DNA of 64,000 nt from Occultella glacieicola (GTDB lineage: Bacteria; Actinomycetota; Actinomycetes; Actinomycetales; Beutenbergiaceae), in the NCBI RefSeq assembly GCF_004353825.1, contig NZ_SMNA01000001.1, forward strand, positions 248,001 to 312,000, read 5' to 3'. Position numbers and translations under genes: made by a program. Of this stretch, positions 33,577 to 43,077 are shown piece after piece. How positions within the stretch are numbered: position 1 is the stretch's first letter; the number at the start of each line of letters is the position of its first letter. The notes beneath the pieces are model-generated. The model did no database searches. It had not been told where the DNA came from and saw only the letters and a program-made list of their open reading frames with translations.

Positions 33577-34233
33577 TCAGGTGGGTTCGGCGATGCCCCG
33601 CGCGTACGCCCAGACCACCAGCTGCACCCGGTCCCGGGTGTCGGTCTTCGTCATGATCCGAGACAGGTGCGTCTTCACGGTGCTCGCCTCCAGGTGCAGC
33701 GCGGCCGCGATCTCGGCGTTCGAGGAGCCCCGACAGAGCAGCCCGAGGATGTCGTGCTCGCGGGCCGTCAGCAGCCGGGCCGCGGCGACGTCACGCGGTG
33801 TCGCGGACCGGCGCGTGGCGAACTCCCGCAGCACCCGCCTGGTCAGGCTCTGGTCCACCAGGCCTTCGCCGGACGCGACCCGCCGGACGGCGTCGACCAG
33901 GACGTCGGGGTCGGCGTCCTTGAGCAGGAACCCGCTCGCGCCGGCCTCGAGTGCACCGAACACGTAGTCGTCCAGATCGAACGTGGTCACCACCAGCACC
34001 GGGATCGGATCGGCGACGTCCGGGCCGGCGAGCGCGCGGGTCGCCGTGATCCCGTCACCGCCGGGCATCCGCACGTCCATGCAGACCACATCCGGGCGTA
34101 GTTCCCGCGCGATCCGGACACCGTCGACACCCCCGGACGCCTGCCCGACCACCTCGATGCCCTCGGAGCGCAGGATCACCTCGAAGCCGGCCCGCACCAC
34201 GGCCTGGTCGTCGACGAGCACCACGGTGGTCAT
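33577..34233 (-). CDS. NarL/LuxR-type response regulator
   Basis: The 218-residue regulator shows a receiver domain (VVLVDDQ, phosphoacceptor Asp in DVVCMDVRMPGGDG, Lys in AGASGFLLKD) and a LuxR-type helix-turn-helix (LTAREHDILGLLCRGSSNAE and LHLEASTVKTHLSRIMTKTD). The ATG overlaps the stop of the kinase gene by 4 nt. Its neighbours are two ABC exporters, one upstream and one downstream on the same strand. Confidence 0.92.
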   Translation of the reverse strand: MTTVVLVDDQAVVRAGFEVILRSEGIEVVGQASGGVDGVRIARELRPDVVCMDVRMPGGDGITATRALAGPDVADPIPVLVVTTFDLDDYVFGALEAGASGFLLKDADPDVLVDAVRRVASGEGLVDQSLTRRVLREFATRRSATPRDVAAARLLTAREHDILGLLCRGSSNAEIAAALHLEASTVKTHLSRIMTKTDTRDRVQLVVWAYARGIAEPT

Positions 34234-35492
34234 GAGGTTCCTCCCGGTCGGGGGATGGTCAGCTGGACCTGCCAGGCTCCGCCGGCCACCGGGCCGGCGG
34301 AGAGGTCGCCGTGGAGCATCTGGGCGCGTTCGCGCATCCCGACCAGGCCGTGCCCCGTGGCGGCCGGCCGGCCGTCGGCGGGCGGTGGCGGAGTCGCCGG
34401 GTTGCGCACCGTGAGCACGCAGGCGGAGGGCGTGTACTCGCGGCGGATGTCGATGCCGCGGCCGGGTGCGTGGCGCCGCGCGTTGGAGAGGGCCTCCTGC
34501 AGCACCCGGTACAGGGTGAGCTCCGCCGTCGGGCCCAGGTCCCACGGCTCGCCGTCCACCCGGGCCGAGACCCGCGCGCCCGCGGCCCGGGCGCCGTCGA
34601 TCAGGTCGTCGACGTCCGCGAGGCCCGGCTGAGGGGTCTGTTCGGCACCACCCTCGCCGCGGAGCAGCCCGACGACGAGGCGCAGGTTGTCGAGGGTCTC
34701 GCGGCCCTGGGTCCGGATCCAGCGCATCGACTCGCGGGCCCGGGCCGGGTCGGCGCCGATCAGGCGTTCGGCCGCGGCCGCCTGCACCACGATCCCGGAG
34801 AGGTGGTGGGCGGCCACGTCGTGCAGTTCCCGGGCGATCCGGGACCGCTCGGCGGCCACGGCCTGCGCGGCCCGGCTCTGCTGCTCGGCCGCGGCCGCGT
34901 CCACCTGGGCCTGGAGCGAGGCGAGCAGCTGCCGACGGGTGCCGATGTACACGCCGACGAAGCACGCGATGCCGTACACGGCGAGCGCCGACGCGAGCGA
35001 GCCCAACAAGTTGACGACCGGGCCGCCGTCGGGAATCGCCTCCGGCCCGCCCAGGGTGACGTTCAGCAGGGCCTCGGCCACGGCAGCAGCGGCGACCGTG
35101 ACGGCGGCGGTGCGCCGGGGCGCATAGGCGCCGAGGGCGTAGGCGGCCACGGGGGTCGCGAGCCCCCGGAAGCTGACCAGGTCCGGCAGCAGCGGGGCCA
35201 TCAGGATCTGGGCGCCGACGGCGAGCCCGAAGCAGAGCACCGGCGCCCGGCGGCGCAGGATCAGGGCCGCGGACTGGGCCACCAGCAGGGCGTACACCAC
35301 GGCGCGAGGGGTGCCGGACAGGGCCTCGACGTCCAGGCCGAGCTCCTCGGCCATGCCGCCGGCGACCAGGACCTCGAGCCCGGCGAAGCCGATCACATTG
35401 AGGAGCGCGACCACACCGGCCACGACGGTGTCGCGGCCGGTGGTCGTGCGCGGGCGCAGGGTGGTGAGCCGGGCCCGCACCGGTTCGGTCAC
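34230..35492 (-). CDS. NarL-type sensor histidine kinase
   Basis: A 420-residue membrane kinase with about six to seven hydrophobic segments in the first 175 residues (for example DTVVAGVVALLNVIGFAGLE and FRGLATPVAAYALGAYAP). A coiled linker, the phosphoacceptor motif RIARELHDVAAHHLSGIVVQ and an HATPase domain ending in ATGHGLVGMRERAQMLHG follow. The GTG at 35492 has GAGGGG upstream. A TACGCT -10-like box lies at 35522-35527. It sits 45 nt downstream of the exporter operon at 35538-37120. Confidence 0.88.
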   Translation of the reverse strand: MTEPVRARLTTLRPRTTTGRDTVVAGVVALLNVIGFAGLEVLVAGGMAEELGLDVEALSGTPRAVVYALLVAQSAALILRRRAPVLCFGLAVGAQILMAPLLPDLVSFRGLATPVAAYALGAYAPRRTAAVTVAAAAVAEALLNVTLGGPEAIPDGGPVVNLLGSLASALAVYGIACFVGVYIGTRRQLLASLQAQVDAAAAEQQSRAAQAVAAERSRIARELHDVAAHHLSGIVVQAAAAERLIGADPARARESMRWIRTQGRETLDNLRLVVGLLRGEGGAEQTPQPGLADVDDLIDGARAAGARVSARVDGEPWDLGPTAELTLYRVLQEALSNARRHAPGRGIDIRREYTPSACVLTVRNPATPPPPADGRPAATGHGLVGMRERAQMLHGDLSAGPVAGGAWQVQLTIPRPGGTS

Positions 35493-35537
35493 CTCATCGC
35501 CCCTCGTTCATCGTTCGGCCCAGCGTAGTGAGCCGCG

Positions 35538-36407
35538 TCATGCGAGGTCGCGGCGCCGGAAGGTCTCCAGCGCTCCGAAGCCGAGCACCAGGACCCACGC
35601 GCCCAGCGCGACGAGCCCGCCGAGGGCTCCGAGACCGGCCGGGCCGGCGAGCATCCCGGCGCCCGGGCCCACCGAGGCGAGCGAGCCGAGCCCGAGCGGC
35701 AGCCAGTCGGTGACGGCAGGACCACCCCCGCCGATGAAGCTCACGATGCCGCGCAGGATCGGCTCGGCGACGATCAGGGCGCCGACGGTGATCAGGGTGG
35801 CGACCTGGCCGCGGATCAGGGTGCCGATCGCCTGCCCGAGCCAGGTGAACAGGACCAGGACGGCGAGCCCGCGGCCCCAGATCCCGAGGACCTCACCCGG
35901 GCTCAGCGCGAGTTCCGCACCGGGGGTGATGGTGACCGCGAGGAACAGCCCGAGCGCAGTCAGGACCACCAGCCCCACCCCGACGATGCCCGCGACCGTG
36001 GCGCCCGCGGCGGCCTTCGCGGCCAGGATCCGGGGGCGGGACGGGGTGATCAGCGCGGTCGGCACGATGCCGCCGGTGCGCAGGTCGGTGGTCGCGACGA
36101 GGGCGCCGAGGACCAGCACGGCCATCACGGTGAGCCCGACGCTCGAGCTGCCCGGGCCGAGCGCGAGCAGGTCCAGCAGGGAGCGCTGCAGGGCGGGGCT
36201 GCCGAGGTCGGTGAGCGTGGCCAGGTCCGGGACGAGTTCGGCCGCGACCTCCGGCGGCAGGTCGCTGGTTCCCGAGCCCAAGGAGGTGACCAGGCGCGGC
36301 AGGGCCAGGGTCAGGCCCTGGACCCCGATCATCCCGATCCAGGCGACGGCGGCGATGATCCAGGCGGCCCGGGTGGTCCGGAGCTTGAGCAGTTCGGAGC
36401 GGTACAT
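35538..36407 (-). CDS. ABC-2 type exporter permease
   Basis: The 289-residue protein starts with the entry helix MYRSELLKLRTTRAAWIIAA and has about six membrane segments, including a long loop with the TDLRTGGIVPTALITPSRPR segment common in ABC-2 permeases. The start shares one nucleotide with the ATPase stop (TGATG). It is the membrane half of an exporter whose substrate is unknown. Confidence 0.88.
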   Translation of the reverse strand: MYRSELLKLRTTRAAWIIAAVAWIGMIGVQGLTLALPRLVTSLGSGTSDLPPEVAAELVPDLATLTDLGSPALQRSLLDLLALGPGSSSVGLTVMAVLVLGALVATTDLRTGGIVPTALITPSRPRILAAKAAAGATVAGIVGVGLVVLTALGLFLAVTITPGAELALSPGEVLGIWGRGLAVLVLFTWLGQAIGTLIRGQVATLITVGALIVAEPILRGIVSFIGGGGPAVTDWLPLGLGSLASVGPGAGMLAGPAGLGALGGLVALGAWVLVLGFGALETFRRRDLA

Positions 36408-37120
36408 CAGAGCATCCCTTCGGAGGCGGCGGTCAGGTCGAGGTAGGCGTGCTCGAGGGTGTCGCCCGCCATGACGTCGGCGAGCGGCCCGTCGGCGAGC
36501 ACCCGCCCCTCACCGATGACCACGAGGTCGTCGGCCACCTGGGCGACCTCGGCGAGAACGTGAGAGGCGAGCAGGACGGTGCCTCCGCCGTCGGCGAACG
36601 AGCGCAGCATGCCGCGCAGCCAGGCCATGCCCGCGGGGTCGAGCCCGTTCGCGGGCTCGTCCAGGACGAGGATCCGCGGGTCGCCGAGCAGCGCGCCGGC
36701 GAGCCCGATGCGCTGGCGCATGCCGAGGGAGTAGGTGCCGACGCGGCGGTCCGCGGCGCGGGCCATCCCGACCTTCTCGAGGACGACGGCGACCGTCGCC
36801 TCGGGCAGTCGGGCGGCGGCGGCGAGGACCCGCAGGTGGTCGCGGCCGGTGCGGCCGGGGTGCAGGCCGCCGGTGTCGAGCAGGGCGCCGACGGTGCCGG
36901 CCGGGTGGTCCAGGTCTCCGTAGGCGCGGCCGTTGATCGCGGCGGTGCCCGACGTGGCCCGGGCGAGCCCGAGCAGGATGTTGACGCTCGTGGACTTGCC
37001 GGCCCCGTTCGGGCCGAGGAGCCCGACGACGCGCCCCTCCGCGGCCGTGAAGCTGACGCCGCGCAAGGCCTCGACGGGTCCGTACGACTTGTGGAGATCC
37101 GTGATCTCGATCGCGTGCAT
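36407..37120 (-). CDS. ABC exporter ATP-binding protein
   Basis: The 237-residue ATPase lacks the long C-terminal tail of the other exporters here. Motifs are Walker A GLLGPNGAGKSTSVNILLG, GGLHPGRTGRDHLRVLA, signature YSLGMRQRIGLAGALLG, Walker B ILVLDEPANGLDPAG and switch ASHVLAEVAQVADDL. The start at 37120 follows GGAGGAACCC. With the permease and the kinase/regulator downstream it forms a self-contained efflux-and-sensing module. Confidence 0.9.
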   Translation of the reverse strand: MHAIEITDLHKSYGPVEALRGVSFTAAEGRVVGLLGPNGAGKSTSVNILLGLARATSGTAAINGRAYGDLDHPAGTVGALLDTGGLHPGRTGRDHLRVLAAAARLPEATVAVVLEKVGMARAADRRVGTYSLGMRQRIGLAGALLGDPRILVLDEPANGLDPAGMAWLRGMLRSFADGGGTVLLASHVLAEVAQVADDLVVIGEGRVLADGPLADVMAGDTLEHAYLDLTAASEGML

Positions 37121-37537
37121 GGGTTCCTCCGGCGATGGGTGGGTTGACGTGTTCAGCCTGTCCGGATCCGCGCGCGGAATCGTCTGGCGCAGGGGGGAAC
37201 CTGGGCGCCAACCTTTGGCGGACACGCGGGCGGACACGGGCGGGTGGTGGACGCGGGACGACGCGGCTGCCGAGTGCGGGACACCGGGTCCGAGGCGGGT
37301 CGGGGCGGTGTCCGTTGCGGTCCCCGACCGGAGGGGGTGTGGTCAGCGGGCTGAACCGGAGGTCCCACCGTGACCCTCGACCGACCCGGAGGTATCACCG
37401 GATCCGCCGGATACCCGACCGGGTCGGTGAGGGCGTCGGGCGCGACCGCTGACCAGCATCCGGACACCGGTGTTCCGGCTCGGTCACCGGCGAGGGCCGG
37501 TGTCAGGATGGACACAACCCCGAGCAAGGAGACCACG
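37121..37537. other. Divergent intergenic region, exporter to sulfurtransferase
   Basis: About 417 nt with no credible gene on either strand. It must hold the promoters for the exporter operon (minus) and the sulfurtransferase gene (plus), but no convincing -10/-35 pair was seen. A short inverted repeat GTGTC-aggatg-GACAC is at 37500-37515. Confidence 0.5.
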
Positions 37538-38437
37538 ATGGCGCTGCCCCACGACGACGACCCGAAGTTCACGGCCTACGCCAACCCGGAGCGGCTGGTG
37601 AGCACGCAGTGGCTCGCCGACCACCTCGGCGACCCCGGGCTGGCCGTCGTGGAGAGCGACGAGGACGTGCTGCTGTACGAGACGGGCCACATCCCGGGTG
37701 CGGTGAAGGTGGACTGGCACCTCGACCTGAACGACCCGGTCACGCGCGACTACGTGGACGGCGAAGGCTTCGCGAGACTCCTCGGCGGCAAGGGCATCTC
37801 CCGGGACACCACCGTCGTGATCTACGGGGACAAGAACAACTGGTGGGCCGCCTACGCCCTGTGGGTGTTCACGCTGTTCGGACACCCGGACGTGCGCCTG
37901 CTCGACGGCGGCCGGGCCAAGTGGGTGGCCGAGGGTCGCGAGTTCACCACCGACGTGCCGAGCCCGGCGCCCGTCGACTACCCGGTGGTCCCGCGCGAGG
38001 ACGACGGCGTGCGTGCGTTCAAGGAGGACGTGCTCGGCTTCCTCGGTGGACAGCTCGTGGACGTCCGGTCGCTCCCGGAGTACACCGGCGAGCGCACCCA
38101 CATGCCCGACTACCCGGACGAGGGCACCGTGCGCGGCGGCCATATCCCCGGTGCGCAATCGGTGCCGTGGGCCCGGGCCGCGAACGAGGACGGCACGTTC
38201 CGCTCCCGCGCCGAGCTGGACGCGATCTACCGTCAGGAGAAGGGCCTCACCCCGACGGAGCCGGTGATCGCCTACTGCCGCATCGGGGAGCGTTCCGCGC
38301 ACTCCTGGTTCGTCCTGCAGCACCTGCTGGGCTTCCCGGACGTCCGCAACTACGACGGTTCCTGGACCGAGTGGGGCAACTCCGTGCGGGTGCCGATCGC
38401 GCGCGGCACCGAGCCCGGGGAGATCCACGCTCGATGA
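37538..38437 (+). CDS. sseA: Thiosulfate/3-mercaptopyruvate sulfurtransferase
   Basis: The 299-residue protein has two rhodanese domains. The first (residues about 15-140) is the inactive structural copy, with [20 protein letters not shown] and [11 protein letters not shown]. The second carries the catalytic loop [11 protein letters not shown], whose Cys takes the sulfane sulfur, after the [14 protein letters not shown] strand. It transfers sulfur from thiosulfate or mercaptopyruvate to acceptors such as cyanide or thiols. The ATG at 37538 has AAGGAG in front. The next gene encodes SufE, which handles protein-bound persulfide, so the two may act in one sulfur-trafficking path. Confidence 0.88.
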   Translation: MALPHDDDPKFTAYANPERLVSTQWLADHLGDPGLAVVESDEDVLLYETGHIPGAVKVDWHLDLNDPVTRDYVDGEGFARLLGGKGISRDTTVVIYGDKNNWWAAYALWVFTLFGHPDVRLLDGGRAKWVAEGREFTTDVPSPAPVDYPVVPREDDGVRAFKEDVLGFLGGQLVDVRSLPEYTGERTHMPDYPDEGTVRGGHIPGAQSVPWARAANEDGTFRSRAELDAIYRQEKGLTPTEPVIAYCRIGERSAHSWFVLQHLLGFPDVRNYDGSWTEWGNSVRVPIARGTEPGEIHAR

Positions 38438-38485
38438 CGGCCCCCGCGGGGACCGGCGCCGGACGCGGCCCGATGGCCGCGATGG

Positions 38486-38491
38486 CAGACT
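38486..38491 (+). promoter_or_regulatory. Weak -10 box CAGACT before sufE
   Basis: CAGACT, one base off TAnnnT, is followed by 7 nt and the ATG at 38499. This fits the leaderless geometry, but the gene may also be read from the sulfurtransferase promoter 61 nt upstream. Confidence 0.3.
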
Positions 38492-38498
38492 TGGCTCC

Positions 38499-38951
38499 AT
38501 GATCGATACGTCCGACCTGCCCACGGCCCTGGCGGGCATCGTCGACGACTTCAACGCGCTCACGACGGCGGACCGGTTGCAGTTGCTGCTCGAGTTCTCC
38601 ACCGGTCTGCCCGAGCTGCCCGAACGGTACGCGGCGCACCCGGAGCTGCTCGAGGGCGTGCCGGAGTGCCAGTCGCCGATCTTCCTGATCGTCGAGGTCG
38701 ACGGCTCCGGCCCGGACGCGGTGGTGCACCTGTTCTTCTCGGCCCCGGCGGAAGCGCCGACGACCCGGGGCTTCGCCGGGATCCTGCACGAGGGCCTGGA
38801 CGGGCTCTCCGTCGCGGACGCCCTGGCGGTGCCGAACGACATCTCCGACCGGCTCGCACTCGCCGATGCCGTCAGCCCGCTGCGCCTGCGCGGCATGGCC
38901 GGCATGCTCGGCCGGATCAAGCGGCAGGTGCGGGAGAAGTCCGGGATCTGA
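38499..38951 (+). CDS. sufE: SufE family cysteine desulfuration protein
   Basis: The 150-residue protein matches SufE: LLLEFSTGLPELPERY near the N-terminus, the persulfide-carrying Cys in LLEGVPECQSPIFLIVEVDG, and the C-terminal LRLRGMAGMLGRIKRQVREK. SufE accepts sulfur from the SufS desulfurase and feeds it to iron-sulfur cluster assembly. Here it lies next to a thiosulfate sulfurtransferase and away from a suf operon, an arrangement common in Actinobacteria. Confidence 0.88.
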   Translation: MIDTSDLPTALAGIVDDFNALTTADRLQLLLEFSTGLPELPERYAAHPELLEGVPECQSPIFLIVEVDGSGPDAVVHLFFSAPAEAPTTRGFAGILHEGLDGLSVADALAVPNDISDRLALADAVSPLRLRGMAGMLGRIKRQVREKSGI

Positions 38952-39005
38952 CCTCGGCTGGTTCGGCGGATCGGGCCCGAGCAGTCCGCGGGCCCCTGAC
39001 CTCGA

Positions 39006-39845
39006 TCAGTCCGGGGTGTGGATCCGGTCGAGGATCGCGCGGGCCTGACGCAGGACCGGCTCGTCGACCATCCGGCCCCGGTGCCGGAACACTCCCGGTC
39101 GGGCCCCCGCGGCCGCGAGGACTTCCCTGGCCCACGCGACCTGATCCGGGCCGGGTCGATACGCCGCGCGGATCGTCTCGACCTGCCCGGGATGGATGCA
39201 GGCCGTCGCGCTGAACCCGCTCGCGTTGGCGTCCTCGGCCTCCCGGGCGAGCCCGTCGAGATCGGCGATGTCCAGATGGACCGTGTCGATCGCTGCCTTG
39301 CCATACGCGCCCGCGGCGAGCAGCACCGCGGAACGGGCCGTTCGAGCGACGTCCCGATACGCGCCGTCGGGGCCGCGACTCGTCGTGCCGCCCAGGGAGG
39401 CCAGCAGGTCCTCGGCGCCCCACATCAGGGCGTGCACGGCTGGGGCGGCCGCCAGCACTGGCGCGGCCAGCACCCCGAGCGCGGTCTCGCACAGGGCGAT
39501 CACGTCGAAGCCGTCGAGGCGGGCGACCTGCGCCGGCGATTCCGCCTTGGCCAGCATGACCGTGCGGTAGTCGGTGCCGGCGAGGGCCTCGAGGTCGGCC
39601 TCGAACTCCGGACCACCGGCGGGGTTGACCCGCACGATCGTGTCGGCCGGATCGAGTGGTTCGGCGCGAAGCGCTGCCCGGGCCTGGGTCTTGCGCTCCG
39701 GGGCGACGGCGTCCTCCAGGTCGAGGATGACGGCGTCCGCTCGCTCGGACGCCTTGGCGAACCGGTCCGGCCGGTCGGCCGGGCAGAACAACAGTGCCGG
39801 ACCCCAGTTCCGGTTCGCCCGGTTCGCCGGGGCTGCCGCACTCAC
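39006..39845 (-). CDS. HpcH/HpaI aldolase / CitE-like acyl-CoA lyase
   Basis: The 279-residue TIM-barrel lyase shows the CitE/MclA motifs AVILDLEDAVAPERK (metal-binding Glu-Asp), IVRVNPAGG, DVIALCETALGVL and HALMWGAEDLLASLGG. Such enzymes cleave or form citramalyl-, malyl- or hydroxymethylglutaryl-CoA type bonds. Its place at the end of an accD1-accA1-(BioY)-MaoC operon parallels mycobacterial CitE-like Rv2498c, which has been connected with leucine and itaconate breakdown. The GTG at 39845 overlaps the MaoC stop (GTGA) and fixes the start. Confidence 0.85.
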   Translation of the reverse strand: MSAAAPANRANRNWGPALLFCPADRPDRFAKASERADAVILDLEDAVAPERKTQARAALRAEPLDPADTIVRVNPAGGPEFEADLEALAGTDYRTVMLAKAESPAQVARLDGFDVIALCETALGVLAAPVLAAAPAVHALMWGAEDLLASLGGTTSRGPDGAYRDVARTARSAVLLAAGAYGKAAIDTVHLDIADLDGLAREAEDANASGFSATACIHPGQVETIRAAYRPGPDQVAWAREVLAAAGARPGVFRHRGRMVDEPVLRQARAILDRIHTPD

Positions 39846-40348
39846 CGGGAGCCCTCGCCGATCGCGTCCGCGCACCACACCAGGGTGGACCGGACGGCGG
39901 TGGCGACGATGGTGCCGTCCTGGTTCCGACCGGTGTGCTCGAGGGTCACGATGCCCTGACCGGGGCGTGAGGAGGAAAGCCTCTTGGAGCGCACACGCGT
40001 CTCCGAATAGAGCGTGTCACCGTGATAGAGCGGATGCGGAAACGTGACCGCCTCGAACCCGAGATTGGCCACGATGGTGCCCTGGGTCAACTGGGCGACC
40101 GAGGAACCCACGAGGGTGGCCAGTGTGAACATCGAGTTCACCAGCCGCTGTCCGAACGGCTGGCTCGCGGACCAGGCGGCGTCCAGGTGCAGCGACTGGG
40201 TGTTCATGGTGAGGGTCGTGAACAGCACGTTGTCCGCCTCGGTGACGGTGCGCCCCGGCCGGTGCTGGTAGAGCACGCCGGTGTCGAACTCCTCGTAGTA
40301 GAGACCCCGCTGTACCACGACGGCGCGCGGCTGTGACGGCTGTGTCAT
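39842..40348 (-). CDS. MaoC-like acyl-CoA hydratase/dehydratase
   Basis: The 168-residue hot-dog-fold protein begins with GLYYEEFDTGVLYQHRPGRT and has the catalytic region TLTMNTQSLHLD (Asn/His positions) followed by YHGDTLYSETRV, as in mesaconyl-CoA or itaconyl-CoA hydratases. It would add water to an unsaturated acyl-CoA that the neighbouring lyase then cleaves. The ATG at 40348 overlaps the BioY stop by 4 nt and is preferred over a GTG four codons earlier. Confidence 0.85.
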   Translation of the reverse strand: MTQPSQPRAVVVQRGLYYEEFDTGVLYQHRPGRTVTEADNVLFTTLTMNTQSLHLDAAWSASQPFGQRLVNSMFTLATLVGSSVAQLTQGTIVANLGFEAVTFPHPLYHGDTLYSETRVRSKRLSSSRPGQGIVTLEHTGRNQDGTIVATAVRSTLVWCADAIGEGSR

Positions 40349-40965
40349 GTCGAGTGCCACCCCTGCAGGGCCGGGTCGGCGGGGTCATCCGATCCGGTGC
40401 GGCTGCCCAGGAGTCGCCAGGTGCCGGGCAGGAGGAGGGCGACGGCGGCTGCCTTGAGCACGTCGCCGACCAGGAAGGGGAGCACGCCCAGCGCGATCGC
40501 CTCGGGCAGGCCAACTCCTAGGGCGACCATGAGCCACGGAACGCCGAACAGGTAGATCACCGCGCCGGCCGCCGCAAACATGGCGGCCGCTCGCCAGACG
40601 GAGCGGTCGGCGCCGCGGGCGGCCAGCCAGCCCGCGAGGGCGGCGGCCGGCAGGTAGCCGAGGGCGTAGCCGAAGGAGGCGGCCTCCCATCCGGAGCCCC
40701 AGCCCGCGAACACCGGTGCGCCGACGATCCCGGCGACCAGGAACAGGCCGAGGCTGAGCATGGCGCGGACGGGACCCAGCGCGGCTCCGACGGCGAGCGC
40801 GGCGAACGTGCCGAGCGTCAGCGGGACCGGAGTGAACGGCAGCGGGACCGAGATCTGGCCGACCAGAGCAACGGTGGTGGCGCCGCCGACCACGAGGGCG
40901 GCGTCGCGCACGCGGGTCCCGGGCAGCAGATCGCCGAGCACGGGTGGACTGAGAGTCATCGACAT
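40345..40965 (-). CDS. bioY: BioY biotin transporter S component
   Basis: The 206-residue membrane protein has six helices and the BioY fingerprint: SVPLPFTPVPLTLGTFAAL close to the N-terminus, GAPVFAGWGSG and the C-terminal IALGVLPFLVGDVLKAAAVA. BioY binds biotin for an ECF-type importer or works alone. It is embedded between the biotin-dependent carboxylase genes and the hydratase gene with overlaps, so cofactor uptake appears co-expressed with the enzyme that needs it. No bioMN genes are in the window. GGAGAA precedes the ATG at 40965. Confidence 0.88.
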   Translation of the reverse strand: MSMTLSPPVLGDLLPGTRVRDAALVVGGATTVALVGQISVPLPFTPVPLTLGTFAALAVGAALGPVRAMLSLGLFLVAGIVGAPVFAGWGSGWEAASFGYALGYLPAAALAGWLAARGADRSVWRAAAMFAAAGAVIYLFGVPWLMVALGVGLPEAIALGVLPFLVGDVLKAAAVALLLPGTWRLLGSRTGSDDPADPALQGWHST

Positions 40966-41009
40966 TCGGATTCTCCGATCGGGAGGGCGATACGCGTGGA
41001 CGTGGTCGA

Positions 41010-43070
41010 TCATGGCGCAGGCGCGCCCGTCGCCACAGTGGCCGCCCCGCCCGTCTCACTGTCGTGGCTGTCGGAGGTCACCGAGAACAGTTCCTGCCCG
41101 GCCGCGACCTGGTCGCCCGAGGCCACGGCGACGGTGCCGACGGTCCCGTCGTGCGGCGCCGTCAGGGTCACCTCCATCTTCATCGCCTCGAGCACGCCGA
41201 GGTGTTCTCCTTTGACCACGGTCTGTCCAGCCTGGACGACGACGCTCAGGACGAGGCCGGGCATGGGTGCGCGAACGACATCCTCGGTGGGCGCGGCGTG
41301 CTCGGCGGCCAGGCTGCTGGCGGGCCGGATCGTGTGGTTCTGGCCGTGCAGGCAGACGACGGCGGACCCCGCCTCGAACTCGTCGAGCTCGTGCGTCACC
41401 TCGTGCACGACGCCGTCGATCTCCAGCCGTGCTCGGCCGGGCAGGGCGAGCATCGGGTGCACGGTCGCGACCCGGTGACCGTCACCTCCGGCGTGCTCTG
41501 CGGAGCCCGGTCGACCGGCGCCTGGCGGGCGGCCGCCCTCCAGGCGCACCTCGTGCGCGCTCCGGTCGACCCGGACGATGCGCCGAACCTCGCCCACGGT
41601 GAGGGTTCGGACGATCGGGGCGGCAGGTCCGCCGTCGCGCCAGCCGTCCCGCGCCCGGAACGGGTGCGGGGGATCGCCGTCGTCGGCAAGCAGCCAGGCG
41701 GCGACGACGAGCGGAAGGTAGGGGAGATCGACCGGGAACGGTGTGTCGGCGCGGTCGAGCCACGCCGTGTCGATCCGTGCGGCAGTGAACTCGCGGCCGG
41801 CGAGCAGCCGGCGCAGGAACCCGAGGTTCGTGGTGAGTCCGATGATGGCGGAGTCGTCGATCGCCTCGACGAGCCGTTGCCGGGCGGCCTCCCGGGTGGG
41901 CGCGTGGCTGATGACCTTGGCGAGCATCGGGTCGTACCAGGTGCCGACCTCCTGACCGCCGACGAGTGCCTCGTCGACCCGGGCGCGCGGGGACCAGCGC
42001 ACCGTCCGTGCGACCCCGGCCTGCGGAAGGAACTGGGCGCCCGGGTCCTCGGCGTAGACCCGGGCCTCGATCGCGTGCCCGGTGACGGTGACCTGCTCCT
42101 GGGTGAAGGCGAGGGCCTCGCCCTGGGCGATGCGGAGCTGCTCGGCGACCAGATCGACGCCGGTGACGAGCTCGGTGACCGGGTGCTCCACCTGGAGCCG
42201 GGTGTTCATCTCCAGGAAGTACGCCTCCTCGCCCTGCACCAGGAACTCCACGGTGCCCGCGTTCACGTACCCGACCTGGCTCGCGAGCCGGACGGCGGCG
42301 CTCGTCACGGTGTCCCGCACGGCGGTGCTGATGGTGGGAGCGGGCGCCTCCTCGACGACCTTCTGGTGGCGCCGCTGGACTGAGCAGTCCCGGTCGTACA
42401 GGTGCAGCACGTTGCCGTGGGAGTCGGCGAGCACCTGGACCTCGATGTGGCGACCGTGCTCGACGTAGCGCTCGATGAGCATCGTGTCGTCACCGAAGGC
42501 CGCCTTGGCCTCGCGGCGAGCGGACGCGAGGGCCGCGGGCAGCGCGGCGTCCTCACGGACGATCCGCATGCCCTTGCCCCCGCCACCCGAGACGGCCTTC
42601 ACCAGGAGCGGGAAGCCGATCTCGACGCGCGCCGCGGTCATCAGCGCCGCGTCGTCGGCACCCTCGACGGCGGGCAGCATCGGCACGCCCGCCGCCGCAG
42701 CGATCCGGCGTGCCTCGTCCTTGCGGCCCATGAGCTCGATGACCTCGGGGGAGGGGCCAACGAACACCAGACCCGCCTCCCGGCACGCGCTCGCGAACTC
42801 CGCGCGTTCGGACAGGAACCCGTAGCCAGGGTGCACCGCGTCCGCACCCGACCGGGAGGCGGCGTCGATCAGCGCGGGGATCGACAGGTAGGAGTCGGCG
42901 GCCGGGGGCGGACCCAGCCTGACCGCGGTGTCGGCGACCCGCACGTGCGGGGCGTCGCGGTCGGCGTCGGAGTAGACGGCGACAGTTCGCAGGCCGGCGT
43001 CGCGGGCGGCCCGCAGCACCCGTACCGCGATCTCGCCACGGTTGGCGACCAGGAGTGTTCCGAAGGACAT
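41010..43070 (-). CDS. accA1: Acyl-CoA carboxylase alpha subunit (biotin carboxylase + BCCP), AccA1-like
   Basis: The 686-residue subunit has a full biotin carboxylase core: LLVANRGEIAVRVLRAARDA at the N-terminus, HPGYGFLSERAEFA, the ATP-grasp loop KAVSGGGGKGMRIV and EMNTRLQVEHPVTELVTGVD. A linker and a C-terminal biotinyl domain (EAMKM, biotinyl Lys about residue 631) follow. The beta subunit encoded 7 nt upstream is of the methylcrotonyl-CoA type, so the holoenzyme probably carboxylates 3-methylcrotonyl-CoA in leucine catabolism. The start at 43070 has GAGGAGCGC in front. BioY follows 44 nt downstream. Confidence 0.9.
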   Translation of the reverse strand: MSFGTLLVANRGEIAVRVLRAARDAGLRTVAVYSDADRDAPHVRVADTAVRLGPPPAADSYLSIPALIDAASRSGADAVHPGYGFLSERAEFASACREAGLVFVGPSPEVIELMGRKDEARRIAAAAGVPMLPAVEGADDAALMTAARVEIGFPLLVKAVSGGGGKGMRIVREDAALPAALASARREAKAAFGDDTMLIERYVEHGRHIEVQVLADSHGNVLHLYDRDCSVQRRHQKVVEEAPAPTISTAVRDTVTSAAVRLASQVGYVNAGTVEFLVQGEEAYFLEMNTRLQVEHPVTELVTGVDLVAEQLRIAQGEALAFTQEQVTVTGHAIEARVYAEDPGAQFLPQAGVARTVRWSPRARVDEALVGGQEVGTWYDPMLAKVISHAPTREAARQRLVEAIDDSAIIGLTTNLGFLRRLLAGREFTAARIDTAWLDRADTPFPVDLPYLPLVVAAWLLADDGDPPHPFRARDGWRDGGPAAPIVRTLTVGEVRRIVRVDRSAHEVRLEGGRPPGAGRPGSAEHAGGDGHRVATVHPMLALPGRARLEIDGVVHEVTHELDEFEAGSAVVCLHGQNHTIRPASSLAAEHAAPTEDVVRAPMPGLVLSVVVQAGQTVVKGEHLGVLEAMKMEVTLTAPHDGTVGTVAVASGDQVAAGQELFSVTSDSHDSETGGAATVATGAPAP

Positions 43071-43077
43071 GCGCTCC

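Noticed and set aside
35495-35527. A five-codon mini-ORF (ATG AAC GAG GGG CGA TGA) in the leader of the kinase gene at 35492
   Set aside because: It is too short to judge and overlaps the ribosome binding site; nothing indicates attenuation.
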